This document shows positions 1 to 8,968 of a stretch of DNA of 21,673 nucleotides, piece after piece. Position numbers and translations under genes: made by a program. Numbering within the stretch: position 1 is the stretch's first letter; each line of letters opens with the position of its first letter. The notes under the pieces were generated by a model. That model saw only the letters and a list, made by a program, of their open reading frames with translations, searched no databases and was not told where the DNA came from. The stretch is taken from positions 1 to 21,673 of the forward strand of contig JAITQL010000144.1 in NCBI GenBank assembly GCA_031288935.1, in the 5' to 3' direction. This DNA comes from Tannerella sp. GTDB taxonomy: Bacteria > Bacteroidota > Bacteroidia > Bacteroidales > Tannerellaceae.

Positions 1-858
1 GGCTTCTGGGACGGATCGGCCGGCCAGGACGGCGGGGCGAACGTGGACACGTCTCCCTTCTTTGCGCGCGGCGGCTTCGACGGGGAAGGCAACATGCAGG
101 AGGGCGACTACCGCCTGACATTCGCCGGCACGACGACGGAAGGAGGTTCCAACCGGCTGCTGACCGTCGATCCCTATCCGGTCAACATCGTGCTGGGCAA
201 TCCCTCTCCGGCCAACACGGTCTACAGCGACGGCACCCTGTACAGCGACCTGGACAACGAAAACCGGATCATCTACGATTACGTGGACATGGGCGCCTAC
301 GAGTATACCCGTCCCGCAACCATTGACCCGATCATACAGCGCCGGGTGCTTGTCCCGAACCACGAGGGCGTGCGCTCGACGCCTCCGTACGGAGTGTACT
401 ACGTCCGCGGCCACTACGATTTCTTCATGATCCTGTATCCGAGGGAGGGTTATACGCTGAATAACCTTCGAATCGTGACGGGTTCGGCTCCTCTGGACGA
501 GGGCGGCGGCACGGAGATGCTCCGTCAGGCGGACGGTTCGATCACGGTGACTTTCCACAACGTGGTGGAGCCGCTGGACATTCAGTATCTGGGCGTGGAG
601 CGCCTGGCGGACGTGGAGTCCGGCGGCGTGGGCGTATCGCCGGTAGAGGACGGTGTTCGGGCGATCTGGTCGGAAGGCGGCCGGCTGTACGTGGAACTGC
701 CTTCGGGCGACCGTTCGACGGTGAAGATTTACGGCCTGACGGGCCAGCTGTACCGGCAGCAGGAGATAACGGGCGGACGGACGTCCTTTCCGCTTGCACC
801 GGGCATGTACATCGTTTCGCTGAACGACGGCCTGCGCCAAAAGATCATCATCCGGTAA
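1..858 (+). CDS. C-terminal part of a T9SS-secreted beta-helix-type surface protein (5' end outside window)
   Basis: The frame is open from base 1, so the gene begins upstream; the visible part is 285 residues ending in TAA. The segment with DTSPFF, GDYRL and the closing DMGAYEY (about visible residues 96-102) is the usual end of right-handed parallel beta-helix / 'choice-of-anchor Q' surface proteins. The last 45 or so residues (VKIYGLTGQLY ... LAPGMYIVSLNDG ... KIIIR) match the type A C-terminal sorting domain recognised by the type IX secretion system, so the protein is probably exported across the outer membrane and attached to the surface or released. The stretch between (about 105-235) resembles a beta-rich linker module and I cannot name it. 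The substrate or ligand is unknown. The GTG at 43 is internal and not the real start. The gene is followed by a strong hairpin terminator. Confidence 0.8.
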   Translation, partial: GFWDGSAGQDGGANVDTSPFFARGGFDGEGNMQEGDYRLTFAGTTTEGGSNRLLTVDPYPVNIVLGNPSPANTVYSDGTLYSDLDNENRIIYDYVDMGAYEYTRPATIDPIIQRRVLVPNHEGVRSTPPYGVYYVRGHYDFFMILYPREGYTLNNLRIVTGSAPLDEGGGTEMLRQADGSITVTFHNVVEPLDIQYLGVERLADVESGGVGVSPVEDGVRAIWSEGGRLYVELPSGDRSTVKIYGLTGQLYRQQEITGGRTSFPLAPGMYIVSLNDGLRQKIIIR

Positions 859-868
859 AACCGGAACG

Positions 869-918
869 AAAAAAAGCAGAAGGGCAGAAAGGAAAATCCT
901 TTCTGCCCTTCTTCATTT
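869..918. terminator. Bidirectional Rho-independent terminator
   Basis: A perfect 16-bp stem (878-893 with 897-912, loop AAA) lies between the convergent ends of the surface-protein gene and mutB. Seven A at 869-875 give a U tract for transcripts coming from mutB on the minus strand; the plus-strand side (CTTCATTTC) is only moderately U-rich. It probably ends both transcripts. Nothing else is visible between 919 and 1014. Confidence 0.85.
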
Positions 919-1014
919 CAGCCCGTCCGCTCTCTGCTCTTCTTCCTGTCCGATACTTTTCGAGCAGGCGGCTTCAGGCACACCTCCCGGCGCCGGTGTT
1001 CATTCCGTTCCCGT

Positions 1015-3162
1015 TTATTCGCCGAGCAAGATCTCCAGTATCTGCACGGCGGCCTTGGACACGGATGTCCCCGGGCCGAAGATGGCAGCTACGCCTGCCC
1101 GGTAAAGGCAGTCGTAGTCCTGGGCAGGGATGACGCCTCCGGCAATGACGAGGATATCCGGACGGCCAAGCGTCTTCAGCTCTTCGATGACCTGCGGCAC
1201 GAGCGTCTTGTGTCCGGCGGCAAGCGACGAAACGCCCAGCACGTGCACATCGTTTTCCACTGCCTGACGCGCTGCCTCGGCCGGCGTTTGAAACAACGGC
1301 CCCATGTCGACGTCAAAACCGCAGTCGGCATAACCCGTGGCTACTACTTTCGCCCCGCGGTCGTGCCCGTCCTGTCCCATTTTGGCAATCATGATGCGCG
1401 GCTGGCGACCTTCTTTCCGTGCAAATTTCTCTGCCAGGTTGCAGGCTTTGGCAAAGTCTGCATCCTTTCCTGTTTCTGATGAATACACTCCTGATATGGT
1501 TCTGATGATTGCTTTATAACGTCCTGCTACGGCTTCGCAGGCGTCGGATATTTCGCCCAGGGTGGCGCGCAGTCCGGCGGCCTTTACTGCCAAATCCAGC
1601 AGATTCCCCTGTTTGGTGCGGGCACATTCGGTGATTTCTTCCAGCACTTTTTTGACGGCTGCCTCGTCGCGCTTGCCGCGCAATTCCTGCAGACGCTGGA
1701 TTTGCTCTTCCCGCACTGCCGTATTGTCGATTTCGAGAATGTCGATAGGCGCTTCTTTCTCCAGACGGTATTTGTTTACCCCGACAATGGTCTGGGTGCC
1801 GGAGTCGATGCGAGCCTGCGTACGGGCGGCGGCTTCTTCGATACGCATCTTGGGCAGGCCGGTCTCGATGGCTTTCGCCATGCCGCCCATGCTTTCGATT
1901 TCCTGTATCAGCGCCCATCCCTTATGCACCAGTTCGTTCGTCAGCGTTTCCACATAGTAGGAACCTGCCCACGGATCCGTCTCTTTGCATATCTGCGTCT
2001 CCTCCTGAATATATATCTGCGTATTGCGGGCGATGCGCGCCGAAAAGTCGGTCGGCAGGGCAATGGCCTCGTCGAGTGCATTGGTATGCAGCGACTGCGT
2101 GTGTCCCAACGCGGCGGCCAGCGCTTCGATACAGGTACGGCCCACGTTGTTGAACGGGTCTTGCTCGGTGAGCGACCAGCCCGACGTCTGGCAGTGCGTC
2201 CGCAACGCCAGCGACTTGGGATTCCCGGCGCCAAAACTCTTCACAATCTTGGCCCACAACATTCGAGCCGCGCGCATCTTGGCGATTTCCATGAAATGGT
2301 TCATCCCGATCGCCCAGAAGAAAGACAGGCGCGGGGCAAACGCATCCACGTCGATGCCTGCATTGATACCGGCGCGGAGGTACTCCATGCCGTCGCACAG
2401 CGTGTACGCCATTTCGATGTCGGCCGTTGCTCCGGCCTCCTGCATGTGGTAGCCCGAGATGGAGATGGAGTTGAACTTGGGCATGTGTTGAGAGGTGTAC
2501 TCGAAAATGTCGGCAATGATCTTCATGGAAAACTCGGGCGGATAGATATACGTGTTTCGTACCATGAACTCCTTGAGGATGTCGTTCTGTATCGTGCCGG
2601 ACATTTCCTCGAGCTTGGCGCCCTGTTCCAGTCCTGCGTTGATATAGAAGGCCAGTATCGGCAACACCGCGCCGTTCATTGTCATGGACACGGACATTTG
2701 GCTCAACGGGATTCCGTCGAACAGCACCTTCATGTTTTCCAGCGAACAGATGGAAACGCCGGCCTTGCCGACGTCGCCGACGACGCGCTCGTGATCGGCA
2801 TCATAGCCGCGATGCGTAGCCAGGTCGAAGGCGACGGAGAGGCCTTTCTGTCCCGACGCCAGATTGCGGCGGTAGAAAGCGTTCGACTCTTCGGCGGTCG
2901 AGAATCCGGCATACTGGCGGATCGTCCACGGGCGCATGGCATACATGCCACTGTACGGGCCACGCAGATAAGGCGGCAGGCCGGAGGCATAGTTCAAATG
3001 CTCCATTCCGTCCAGGTCGTCTTTCGTATATACTGATTTCACCTGAATCTGTTCAGGCGTTTTCCAATCGGCGGCGATGCCGTTGGCCTTTGCCCACTCC
3101 GTTGCATCTGTGGCAACGAATCCGGCAGTCTTTATGTCTATCGTTCTAAAATCCGGTCTCAT
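1015..3162 (-). CDS. mutB: Methylmalonyl-CoA mutase large (catalytic) subunit
   Basis: The 715-residue product has the normal length for the catalytic subunit of adenosylcobalamin-dependent methylmalonyl-CoA mutase, which interconverts succinyl-CoA and (R)-methylmalonyl-CoA in the cytoplasm, leading to propionate formation in Bacteroidales. The TIM-barrel substrate domain is recognisable from [35 protein letters not shown] and [13 protein letters not shown]. The C-terminal cobalamin domain carries the base-off motif DGHDRG at residues 598-603, with His600 as the expected lower cobalt ligand, followed by the GGVIP and FGPGTS segments. The ATG start lies two bases after the mutA TAG stop, so mutA and mutB are almost certainly co-transcribed and translationally coupled. 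The 3' end faces the bidirectional terminator at 869-918. No epimerase, meaB chaperone or decarboxylase gene is present in the window. Confidence 0.97.
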   Translation of the reverse strand: MRPDFRTIDIKTAGFVATDATEWAKANGIAADWKTPEQIQVKSVYTKDDLDGMEHLNYASGLPPYLRGPYSGMYAMRPWTIRQYAGFSTAEESNAFYRRNLASGQKGLSVAFDLATHRGYDADHERVVGDVGKAGVSICSLENMKVLFDGIPLSQMSVSMTMNGAVLPILAFYINAGLEQGAKLEEMSGTIQNDILKEFMVRNTYIYPPEFSMKIIADIFEYTSQHMPKFNSISISGYHMQEAGATADIEMAYTLCDGMEYLRAGINAGIDVDAFAPRLSFFWAIGMNHFMEIAKMRAARMLWAKIVKSFGAGNPKSLALRTHCQTSGWSLTEQDPFNNVGRTCIEALAAALGHTQSLHTNALDEAIALPTDFSARIARNTQIYIQEETQICKETDPWAGSYYVETLTNELVHKGWALIQEIESMGGMAKAIETGLPKMRIEEAAARTQARIDSGTQTIVGVNKYRLEKEAPIDILEIDNTAVREEQIQRLQELRGKRDEAAVKKVLEEITECARTKQGNLLDLAVKAAGLRATLGEISDACEAVAGRYKAIIRTISGVYSSETGKDADFAKACNLAEKFARKEGRQPRIMIAKMGQDGHDRGAKVVATGYADCGFDVDMGPLFQTPAEAARQAVENDVHVLGVSSLAAGHKTLVPQVIEELKTLGRPDILVIAGGVIPAQDYDCLYRAGVAAIFGPGTSVSKAAVQILEILLGE

Positions 3163-3164
3163 AT

Positions 3165-5018
3165 CTATTCAATCCCCAATTTTCTGTTAAACTCTTTCAA
3201 CGTCTCCAGTACGTTGCTTTTCACGTTCACGAAGTGTACAATGCCCTGCGCCTTCAGTTCGTCGGAACAGGCAGGCGCGCCGGCTACGACAAATTCCGCC
3301 CGCCCGGCCAGCGCCTTGTAAGCAGCCGGTGCGTATTCGGCGTATTCATCGTCGCTTGAACACAGGACGACAATCCCGGCGCCGGCTTTCAACGCGGCCT
3401 CCACACCGGCTTCGACGGTATCGAATCCCAAATTGTCAATCACTTTGTATCCGGCGCAGGCAAAGAAGTTGCACGAGAACTGCGAGCGCGCCAGACGCAT
3501 GGCCAGATTACCGACCGTAAGCATGAAGACTTCGGGCGTTTTACCGCTTCGCTCGGTAGCCAGACGCAAGTCTTCAAACGCGGAAGCGCCGCGACTGAAA
3601 TCGAGCGCCGGTATCTCCGTTCCATTGAGGCAACAGCAGGATGTATCGCACGCACAGCTGATTTTTGCAGCCGCTGTTTCTGCAAAGTTCGGATACTGGT
3701 TCGTACCGAGCAGGATTTCGCGGCGCGTGGCCACCGCTTTTCTGCGCGCGGCCGAAGAAGCGTTGACGGCGTTCTGCACTTCGCCGGTTTTCACCGCAAC
3801 ATGGAAACCGCCCCTGTCCTCCGTTTCGAGGAAAAGATGCCAGGCCGCATCGGCCAGCGAAGCCGTCAATACCTCGATGTAATACGAACCTGCCGAAGGA
3901 TCCACTACCTTGTCGAAGTGACATTCTTCCTTGAGCAGGAGTTGTTGATTGCGGGCGATGCGTTCCGAGAAGTCGTCGGGCGTCTGATAAACGCTGTCGA
4001 ATGGCGTGACCGATATGGACTGGACGCCTGCAATGGCAGCCGACATGGTTTCGGTCTGCGTACGGAGCAGGTTCACATGCGCATCATACAGCGTCTGGTT
4101 CCAGTCCGATGTCTGCGCGTGCGCCTCCATCTTGCAGACGCAGGTACATTCCGGCCGGTAGGCAGCCACGATCTCCGCCCATAACCAGCGGGCGGCGCGG
4201 AACTTGGCGATTTCCAGAAAATAATTGGAACTGATACCGAAATTGAATTTGATCTTTGCAGCCACTTCGTCCGGCGTGAAACCGGCGTCAACCAGGTTGG
4301 CGACAAGTTCATTTCCCCATGCCAGCGAGTAGCCCAGTTCCTGGGAGATATACGCTCCCGAATCGCTCAGCAGACAAGCGTCTACGGCCAGTGTCCTGTA
4401 TTTGGGCAACGCTTTTCCCGCTTTCAGCACCGCGACAGCCTGTTCGACCCACCGGTCGGCTGCCATACCCTTTACCAGCGGCGCCTTGAAGGGATTGAAG
4501 CCTATCGAGCCGGCACATTTGTCGAGGTCTGCCCCTTTCGCTTCGAAATAATCTGCCAGCAGGCCTGCCAATGCTTCGTTTTTGGCATTGCATGTTTTGA
4601 AATTCAATTCCACCGCTTCGGGGCAAATGCCTTCCAGCAGGGAAGTCAAATTTTCCATGTTCACCTGGTCTCCGGCAAAATGGAAACCCAAAGAAGTAAC
4701 TCCTTTTTGCAAAATATCAAGCGCTTTTTTGTTAGCCGCCTTGAAATCCGTTACGTCAATGTTCTGACGCACATTCCAGTCATTTTCCTTTCCGGTTCCG
4801 CGAACGTAAGGGAACTCGCCGGGAAGTGAAGAAGCTGTTTTCAGCTTTTCAATATCCTCTGCCCGATAGAACGGATTCACATTGAATCCTTCGCCCGTTT
4901 TCCAAACCAGCTTTTTCTCGAATGGCGCACCTTTGAGGTCTGCCGTAATTTTCGCCATCCATTCTTCCGTGGAAACAGGCGCAAACTCCGAAAAAAGCTT
5001 TTCATTCAATACTGTCAT
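3165..5018 (-). CDS. mutA: Methylmalonyl-CoA mutase small (non-catalytic) subunit
   Basis: The 617-residue protein is the partner of MutB. It keeps the barrel signatures ([54 protein letters not shown]). Its C-terminal flavodoxin-like domain (about 495-617) lacks the DxHxxG cobalamin motif: the corresponding stretch reads [17 protein letters not shown]. That is normal for the small subunit and not decay. Two cysteine clusters are notable: C291, C293, C295 (ECTCVC), and C455, C457, C461-C463 ([10 protein letters not shown]) in the linker between the two domains. The gene lies 72 nt downstream of the HU/SPOR gene with no visible terminator between, and 2 nt upstream of mutB. A weak -7-like word, TAAGTTTT, reads on the minus strand at 5025-5032, too near the ATG to be convincing, so transcription may come from the gene upstream. 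Confidence 0.95.
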   Translation of the reverse strand: MTVLNEKLFSEFAPVSTEEWMAKITADLKGAPFEKKLVWKTGEGFNVNPFYRAEDIEKLKTASSLPGEFPYVRGTGKENDWNVRQNIDVTDFKAANKKALDILQKGVTSLGFHFAGDQVNMENLTSLLEGICPEAVELNFKTCNAKNEALAGLLADYFEAKGADLDKCAGSIGFNPFKAPLVKGMAADRWVEQAVAVLKAGKALPKYRTLAVDACLLSDSGAYISQELGYSLAWGNELVANLVDAGFTPDEVAAKIKFNFGISSNYFLEIAKFRAARWLWAEIVAAYRPECTCVCKMEAHAQTSDWNQTLYDAHVNLLRTQTETMSAAIAGVQSISVTPFDSVYQTPDDFSERIARNQQLLLKEECHFDKVVDPSAGSYYIEVLTASLADAAWHLFLETEDRGGFHVAVKTGEVQNAVNASSAARRKAVATRREILLGTNQYPNFAETAAAKISCACDTSCCCLNGTEIPALDFSRGASAFEDLRLATERSGKTPEVFMLTVGNLAMRLARSQFSCNFFACAGYKVIDNLGFDTVEAGVEAALKAGAGIVVLCSSDDEYAEYAPAAYKALAGRAEFVVAGAPACSDELKAQGIVHFVNVKSNVLETLKEFNRKLGIE

Positions 5019-5090
5019 AAAAATAAAACTTAAATCGTTATCTTGTCATTATAATTTTCATCTCGATTTTCCCTGATGCGTCTCTCCTCT

Positions 5091-6113
5091 TTACCGACCG
5101 GCAAACAGCCACGCATTTTTAAATTTCCCGTTCGTTCTCAGCCGGGACAGGTATGCCTCCGCTTCTTCCCGCCGTCCGTATCTGGCGGCATATACCCGAA
5201 TATTTTTATCCTGCGTCACGATACCTGTTTCCTTGCAATCGGACACGGACAGTTCCGTCCTGAATTGTTCCGCTTGCTTTTCCGTACGGAAACTGCCGAT
5301 GATGACGTAGTATGTCTTTTGCGGCTGTACCGGAACGGCCGGCTGTTGCAGCGAAGGAGCAGCAGCGACAGACGGCGGTGCGGTTTCGGAAACAACCGGC
5401 GGTGCGGGAGGGGAGGGCGTAAGGGATATTTCCTCCGACAAGGGCGAAGCGACGGGAACAGGCTGTTCAACCGTCGAAGCCGGTTGCGGCACGATTTCCG
5501 ACAGGGTAAACCCCGCGGTGTAAGCCGTCCGGTCAACCTCTTTCACCGGGGTGGAAATCAGCAGGAACAAGGCGACGGATGCTGCTGCCAGACCCGTGCC
5601 GTGAACTATTGCACGATGAACCGGCAGGTAAAATACGCGCCCGGTTGTATGCTTTATTTTCGTTGCGGTCATACGCTTTTCTCCGGTCATCTGATACGGA
5701 GGAAGGTGAAACATCTCCAACCCGTAGGCCTCTATGCTGAAGACAGACGGATCGGCACATGGCTGAAAGAGGGACTTGCCTTCTTTCCCTTTTTGGAAAG
5801 ACCCGACTGCTCCCAGTGAAACACCGCCTTTTCTTTCCAGTTCGGTTTTCAGGTCTTCAATATCCTTTTTCAGCGAACGTTGTGCATCCTTGAAGTCCAT
5901 GCCGTAGAATTGCATGTAGGATTCGGACAGCAAGCCGTCGTTGTGCCTGAGCGCCGGATTGAAGACAATTTCCTTGCGCGGCGGATAGAAAAGATGTTCT
6001 TCCACCGCGTATACTGCCGGGTGACTTTGCAGGACAAAACCTCCCAAATCCGGGATGATTACACAGTCGTTGACTAACAACAGTTGCTCGATATGCGTAG
6101 AAATTCTTAACAC
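5091..6113 (-). CDS. HU-CCDC81-type domain / transmembrane / SPOR domain protein
   Basis: The N-terminal ~125 residues (RISTHIEQLLLVNDCVIIPDLGGFV ... FNPALRHNDGLLSE) look like the bacterial HU-CCDC81 domain found in Bacteroidota. A hydrophobic segment follows (about 169-188, HGTGLAAASVALFLLIS), then a Pro/Ala/Val-rich linker (about 205-265) and a C-terminal SPOR domain (about 266-338, KTYYVIIGSFRTEKQAEQF). The layout suggests a single-pass inner-membrane protein with a cytoplasmic HU-like domain and a periplasmic SPOR domain binding denuded peptidoglycan, hence a role near cell division or envelope remodelling; this is inference from family knowledge. I chose the GTG at 6113 because an ATG five codons upstream (6128) lies before a good -7 promoter word (6118-6125) and the recognisable domain begins immediately after the GTG. 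The longer form would be 345 residues, this one 340. The final coding part precedes mutA by 72 nt. Confidence 0.85.
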   Translation of the reverse strand: MLRISTHIEQLLLVNDCVIIPDLGGFVLQSHPAVYAVEEHLFYPPRKEIVFNPALRHNDGLLSESYMQFYGMDFKDAQRSLKKDIEDLKTELERKGGVSLGAVGSFQKGKEGKSLFQPCADPSVFSIEAYGLEMFHLPPYQMTGEKRMTATKIKHTTGRVFYLPVHRAIVHGTGLAAASVALFLLISTPVKEVDRTAYTAGFTLSEIVPQPASTVEQPVPVASPLSEEISLTPSPPAPPVVSETAPPSVAAAPSLQQPAVPVQPQKTYYVIIGSFRTEKQAEQFRTELSVSDCKETGIVTQDKNIRVYAARYGRREEAEAYLSRLRTNGKFKNAWLFAGR

Positions 6114-6117
6114 GCGG

Positions 6118-6125
6118 CAAAGATA
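6118..6125 (-). promoter_or_regulatory. -7 promoter element of the HU/SPOR gene
   Basis: TATCTTTG on the minus strand matches the Bacteroidota -7 consensus TAnnTTTG. Transcription would start within a few bases of the GTG at 6113, which implies a leaderless or nearly leaderless mRNA. No clear TTTG -33 box is seen at the usual spacing; that region is T-rich (TTTTTA). Confidence 0.6.
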
Positions 6126-6154
6126 CATCCTTTTTATGAAACCCGTTTAAAAAC

Positions 6155-6177
6155 GGCTAAAACTTTTTTTGAGGCGC
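6155..6177 (-). promoter_or_regulatory. Upstream element copy A (GCGCCTC-A7-G-TTTTAGCC)
   Basis: Read on the minus strand, this 23-nt block is GCGCCTC, seven A, G, then TTTTAGCC. It begins 52 nt upstream of the first base of the -7 box at 6118-6125. A copy with two differences in its last eight bases lies at 13674-13696 at exactly the same distance from the aminotransferase -7 box. This supports a protein-binding site or UP-like element; the protein is unknown. Confidence 0.45.
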
Positions 6178-6291
6178 CATCATCCCGGACGGAATGGAGC
6201 ATGGCGAATGAGGTCTCCCGTCCGGAGGAAGAGTTTAGGCGTCTTTTACAGAAATCCGGCGTCAAAACGGGAAATAGTCCGATTTGTTTTC

Positions 6292-6299
6292 TACTTTTG
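6292..6299 (+). promoter_or_regulatory. -7 promoter element of the GH95 gene
   Basis: TACTTTTG fits TAnnTTTG and sits 38 nt before the ATG at 6338. No convincing -33 box at 19-20 nt. A strong Shine-Dalgarno sequence AAGGAGG (6324-6330) lies 7 nt before the ATG, which is stronger than usual for this phylum and fixes the start. Confidence 0.65.
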
Positions 6300-6337
6300 C
6301 TGCCGTAAATTTTCAGTAATAACAAGGAGGATGAATT

Positions 6338-8803
6338 ATGAACAGAACGAGACTATTATTTTTCCTGTCAGGGATATGTTTGTTTGGTTGCGGCAGGGTG
6401 GAGAACAGCCGGACAAATGCGCAGCTGTCGTATCACTTCGACGCTCCGGCCGCTGTATGGGAAGAGACGTTTCCGCTGGGAAACGGACGCATCGGCATCA
6501 TGCCGGATGGCGGTGTGGAGGAGGAGAATTTTGTGTTGAACGAGATTACGATGTGGTCGGGCAGCCGGCAGAATGCGGACAATCCGGCGGCGGCCAGATC
6601 GCTGCCCGCGATTCGGAAGCTGCTTTTCGAGGGTCGGAACGACGAAGCGCAGCAACTGGTCTATGAGACCTTCGTCTGCCGGGGCGAGGGCAGCGGACGG
6701 GGCGACGGCGCGGACATACCCTACGGCAGTTACCAGCTGCTGGGAAACCTGAAGGTGGCCTGTTCCGGCGGCGGCGATCCGGCGGAAGTGTCCGGCTACC
6801 GGCGCGAACTGAACCTTGACGAGGCCGTCGCGACGGTATCGTTCAAAAAGGGAGAAACGACTTTCCACCGGGAGGTTTTTACTTCGTTTGCCTCCGACCT
6901 TGCCGTGATTCGCCTGCGGGCGGATACGGAAAAGGCGATTGAACTGTGCCTGTCGCTGAACCGTCCCGAACGGTATGCCGTTTCTTTCGACGGAAAGGAC
7001 TTGCAGATGAGCGGGCGTCTGTTTGGAGGCGACCGGCTGACGGCGCCGGAGGGCGTCGGGTACGGAGCGCGGGTGCGGGCTGTGTTGCCGCTCGACGGCC
7101 GGCAGATGATCTCCGGCGATACGCTGCTGGTGGTAGAGAACGCCTCCGAGGTCATCCTGCTGGTCGGCATGGCGACCGATTATTTCGGAACGGAGGTGAA
7201 CCGGCAATTGGACTCGCTGTTTCATGCGGTGGAAGGCAAGCCCTATGAGCAGCTGAAGAGCGAGCATGTCGCCGCCTACCGCGCGCTGTTCGACCGGGTC
7301 AAGGTGGATTTCGGACACAACGCCGAAAAGGAGGCCTTGCCGGTGAACGGGCGGCTGGAGGCCTTTCACCGGGATGGAAACGACCCGTCCCTGATGGCGC
7401 TTTATTACCAGTTCGGACGTTACCTGCTGATCTCGTCCACCCGCCCCGGCAGTCTGCCGCCCAACCTGCAAGGCCTCTGGTGCAATACGGTTCGCACGCC
7501 CTGGAACGGCGACTATCACCTGAATATTAACGTGCAGATGAATCATTGGCCGGTGGAATCGGGCAACTTGCCGGAGCTGCACCTGCCCCTGATCGAATGG
7601 ACAAAGCAGCAGGCGCCGAGCGGTCGCCGCACCGCCAGGGTATTCTACAATGCGCGCGGATGGGTGACGCATGTGCTGGGCAACGTGTGGGAGTTCACCG
7701 CGCCCGGCGAACATCCCTCCTGGGGCGCCACCAATACGTCCGCCGCATGGATGTGCGCCCATCTGTACAACCATTATCTGTATTCGATGGACACGACGTA
7801 TCTGGCCGAAGTATATCCGTTCATGAAAGAGGCCGCCCTGTTTTTTACGGACATGCTGGTGAAAGACCCGCGCAACTCGTATGCCGTCACGGCGCCGACG
7901 ACGTCTCCCGAAAATGCGTACGTGATGCCCAACGGAAACGCCGTCTGCATATGTGCCGGCTCCACGATGGACAATCAGATTCTGCGCGAGCTGTTTCAGA
8001 ACGTCATCGACGCGGCCGGCCTGCTGAACGTCGACAGCGACTTTGCGGAAGTCCTGGCCTCCAAGCGCGCGGAGCTGATGCCGACCACCGTTGCTCCCGA
8101 CGGCCGTATCATGGAATGGCTGGAACCGTTTGTCGAGAGCGAACCGCATCACCGCCACGTGTCACACCTCTACGGTCTGTATCCGGCCAACGAAATATCT
8201 CCCGACCGGACGCCTCTCCTTGCGGAAGCGGCGCGAAAAACGCTGGCGGTGCGCGGCGACGAAAGCACCGGATGGTCGATGGCGTGGAAGGTGAACTTCT
8301 GGGCGCGCCTGCGCGACGGCGAACATGCGTACAAGCTGCTGACCGACCTCTTGACGCCCTGTATGCAGACGGGTTTCAACTATGTGAAAGGCGGAGGGAC
8401 GTATCCCAACCTGTTTTGCGCCCACCCGCCCTTCCAGATCGACGGGAATTTCGGGGGAAGCGCCGGCATTGCCGAGATGCTGGTACAAAGTCAGAACGGC
8501 TACATCGAGTTTTTGCCCGCCTTGCCCGCTGCCTGGGCAAACGGATCGTTCAGCGGCCTGCGCGTGCAGGGCGGGGGCGAAGTGAACGCCCGGTGGGAAA
8601 ACGGACACTGCCGGAAGATCGGTCTGAAAGCGCTTGCGGAGGGCGCCTTCCGCATCAAGCTGCCGGAAGACATGCTGGATATAACGGTCGTATTGAACGG
8701 GAAATCCGCGTCCTGTCCGGTGTCGGAGGGGATACTGACAGTCCGCCTGCAACCGGAGGATCTGCTGGAAATACGCTTTCCCGCAACCGAAAGCCCGGCA
8801 TAA
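6338..8803 (+). CDS. GH95 family glycoside hydrolase lipoprotein (alpha-L-fucosidase / alpha-L-galactosidase type)
   Basis: The 821-residue product begins with a lipoprotein signal peptide (lipobox LFGC, Cys18), so it should be membrane-anchored, facing the periplasm or the surface. The N-terminal beta-domain opens with WEETFPLGNGRIGIMPDGGV and LNEITMWSG, typical of GH95. The (alpha/alpha)6 catalytic region contains the family landmarks: LPPNLQGLW, the Asn pair in HLNINVQMNHWPVE (N396, N398), TTSPEN with the proposed general acid E525, HRHVSHLYGLYP (605-615), and FQIDGNFG with D702. By analogy to the Bifidobacterium bifidum GH95 enzyme these Asn and Asp residues activate water for an inverting reaction. 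Likely activity is removal of terminal alpha-1,2-fucose or alpha-galactose from glycans. No SusC/SusD pair or other glycosidase flanks it, so it is not part of a visible polysaccharide utilisation locus. No clear terminator follows. Confidence 0.93.
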   Translation: MNRTRLLFFLSGICLFGCGRVENSRTNAQLSYHFDAPAAVWEETFPLGNGRIGIMPDGGVEEENFVLNEITMWSGSRQNADNPAAARSLPAIRKLLFEGRNDEAQQLVYETFVCRGEGSGRGDGADIPYGSYQLLGNLKVACSGGGDPAEVSGYRRELNLDEAVATVSFKKGETTFHREVFTSFASDLAVIRLRADTEKAIELCLSLNRPERYAVSFDGKDLQMSGRLFGGDRLTAPEGVGYGARVRAVLPLDGRQMISGDTLLVVENASEVILLVGMATDYFGTEVNRQLDSLFHAVEGKPYEQLKSEHVAAYRALFDRVKVDFGHNAEKEALPVNGRLEAFHRDGNDPSLMALYYQFGRYLLISSTRPGSLPPNLQGLWCNTVRTPWNGDYHLNINVQMNHWPVESGNLPELHLPLIEWTKQQAPSGRRTARVFYNARGWVTHVLGNVWEFTAPGEHPSWGATNTSAAWMCAHLYNHYLYSMDTTYLAEVYPFMKEAALFFTDMLVKDPRNSYAVTAPTTSPENAYVMPNGNAVCICAGSTMDNQILRELFQNVIDAAGLLNVDSDFAEVLASKRAELMPTTVAPDGRIMEWLEPFVESEPHHRHVSHLYGLYPANEISPDRTPLLAEAARKTLAVRGDESTGWSMAWKVNFWARLRDGEHAYKLLTDLLTPCMQTGFNYVKGGGTYPNLFCAHPPFQIDGNFGGSAGIAEMLVQSQNGYIEFLPALPAAWANGSFSGLRVQGGGEVNARWENGHCRKIGLKALAEGAFRIKLPEDMLDITVVLNGKSASCPVSEGILTVRLQPEDLLEIRFPATESPA

Positions 8804-8853
8804 GAAAAGTTCGAGGTTCAAACGTTCAACGTTTCACTGAATGTTCCGTCATC

Positions 8854-8885
8854 CTTGATTCTTTGAATTTTTGCGACTATCTTTG
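8854..8885 (+). promoter_or_regulatory. Promoter upstream of the repeat-containing lipoprotein ORF
   Basis: CTTG (8854-8857), then 20 nt, then TATCTTTG (8878-8885) gives the Bacteroidota -33/-7 arrangement. The downstream start codon is at 8969, leaving a leader of about 75 nt. The rest of the 165-nt gap after GH95 has only a small hairpin (AAACGT 8820-8825 with ACGTTT 8829-8834). Confidence 0.6.
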
Positions 8886-8968
8886 CCGCCTCGTAATCGT
8901 TTCGCCGTCACAACGGACGGGAGAACAAAGAAAATAACAGATACGATCATACGGTTATCAATCAACAA

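Noticed and set aside
1702-3036. Plus-strand reading frame of 444 codons
   Set aside because: It is antisense to mutB, whose motifs are complete.
3165-5018. MutA as a decayed mutase because the DxHxxG motif is missing
   Set aside because: Loss of the cobalamin motif is normal in the small subunit, and the gene is full length next to an intact mutB.
6368-8158. Minus-strand reading frame of 596 codons
   Set aside because: It lies antisense to the GH95 gene, with shadow-type composition and no promoter or ribosome site.
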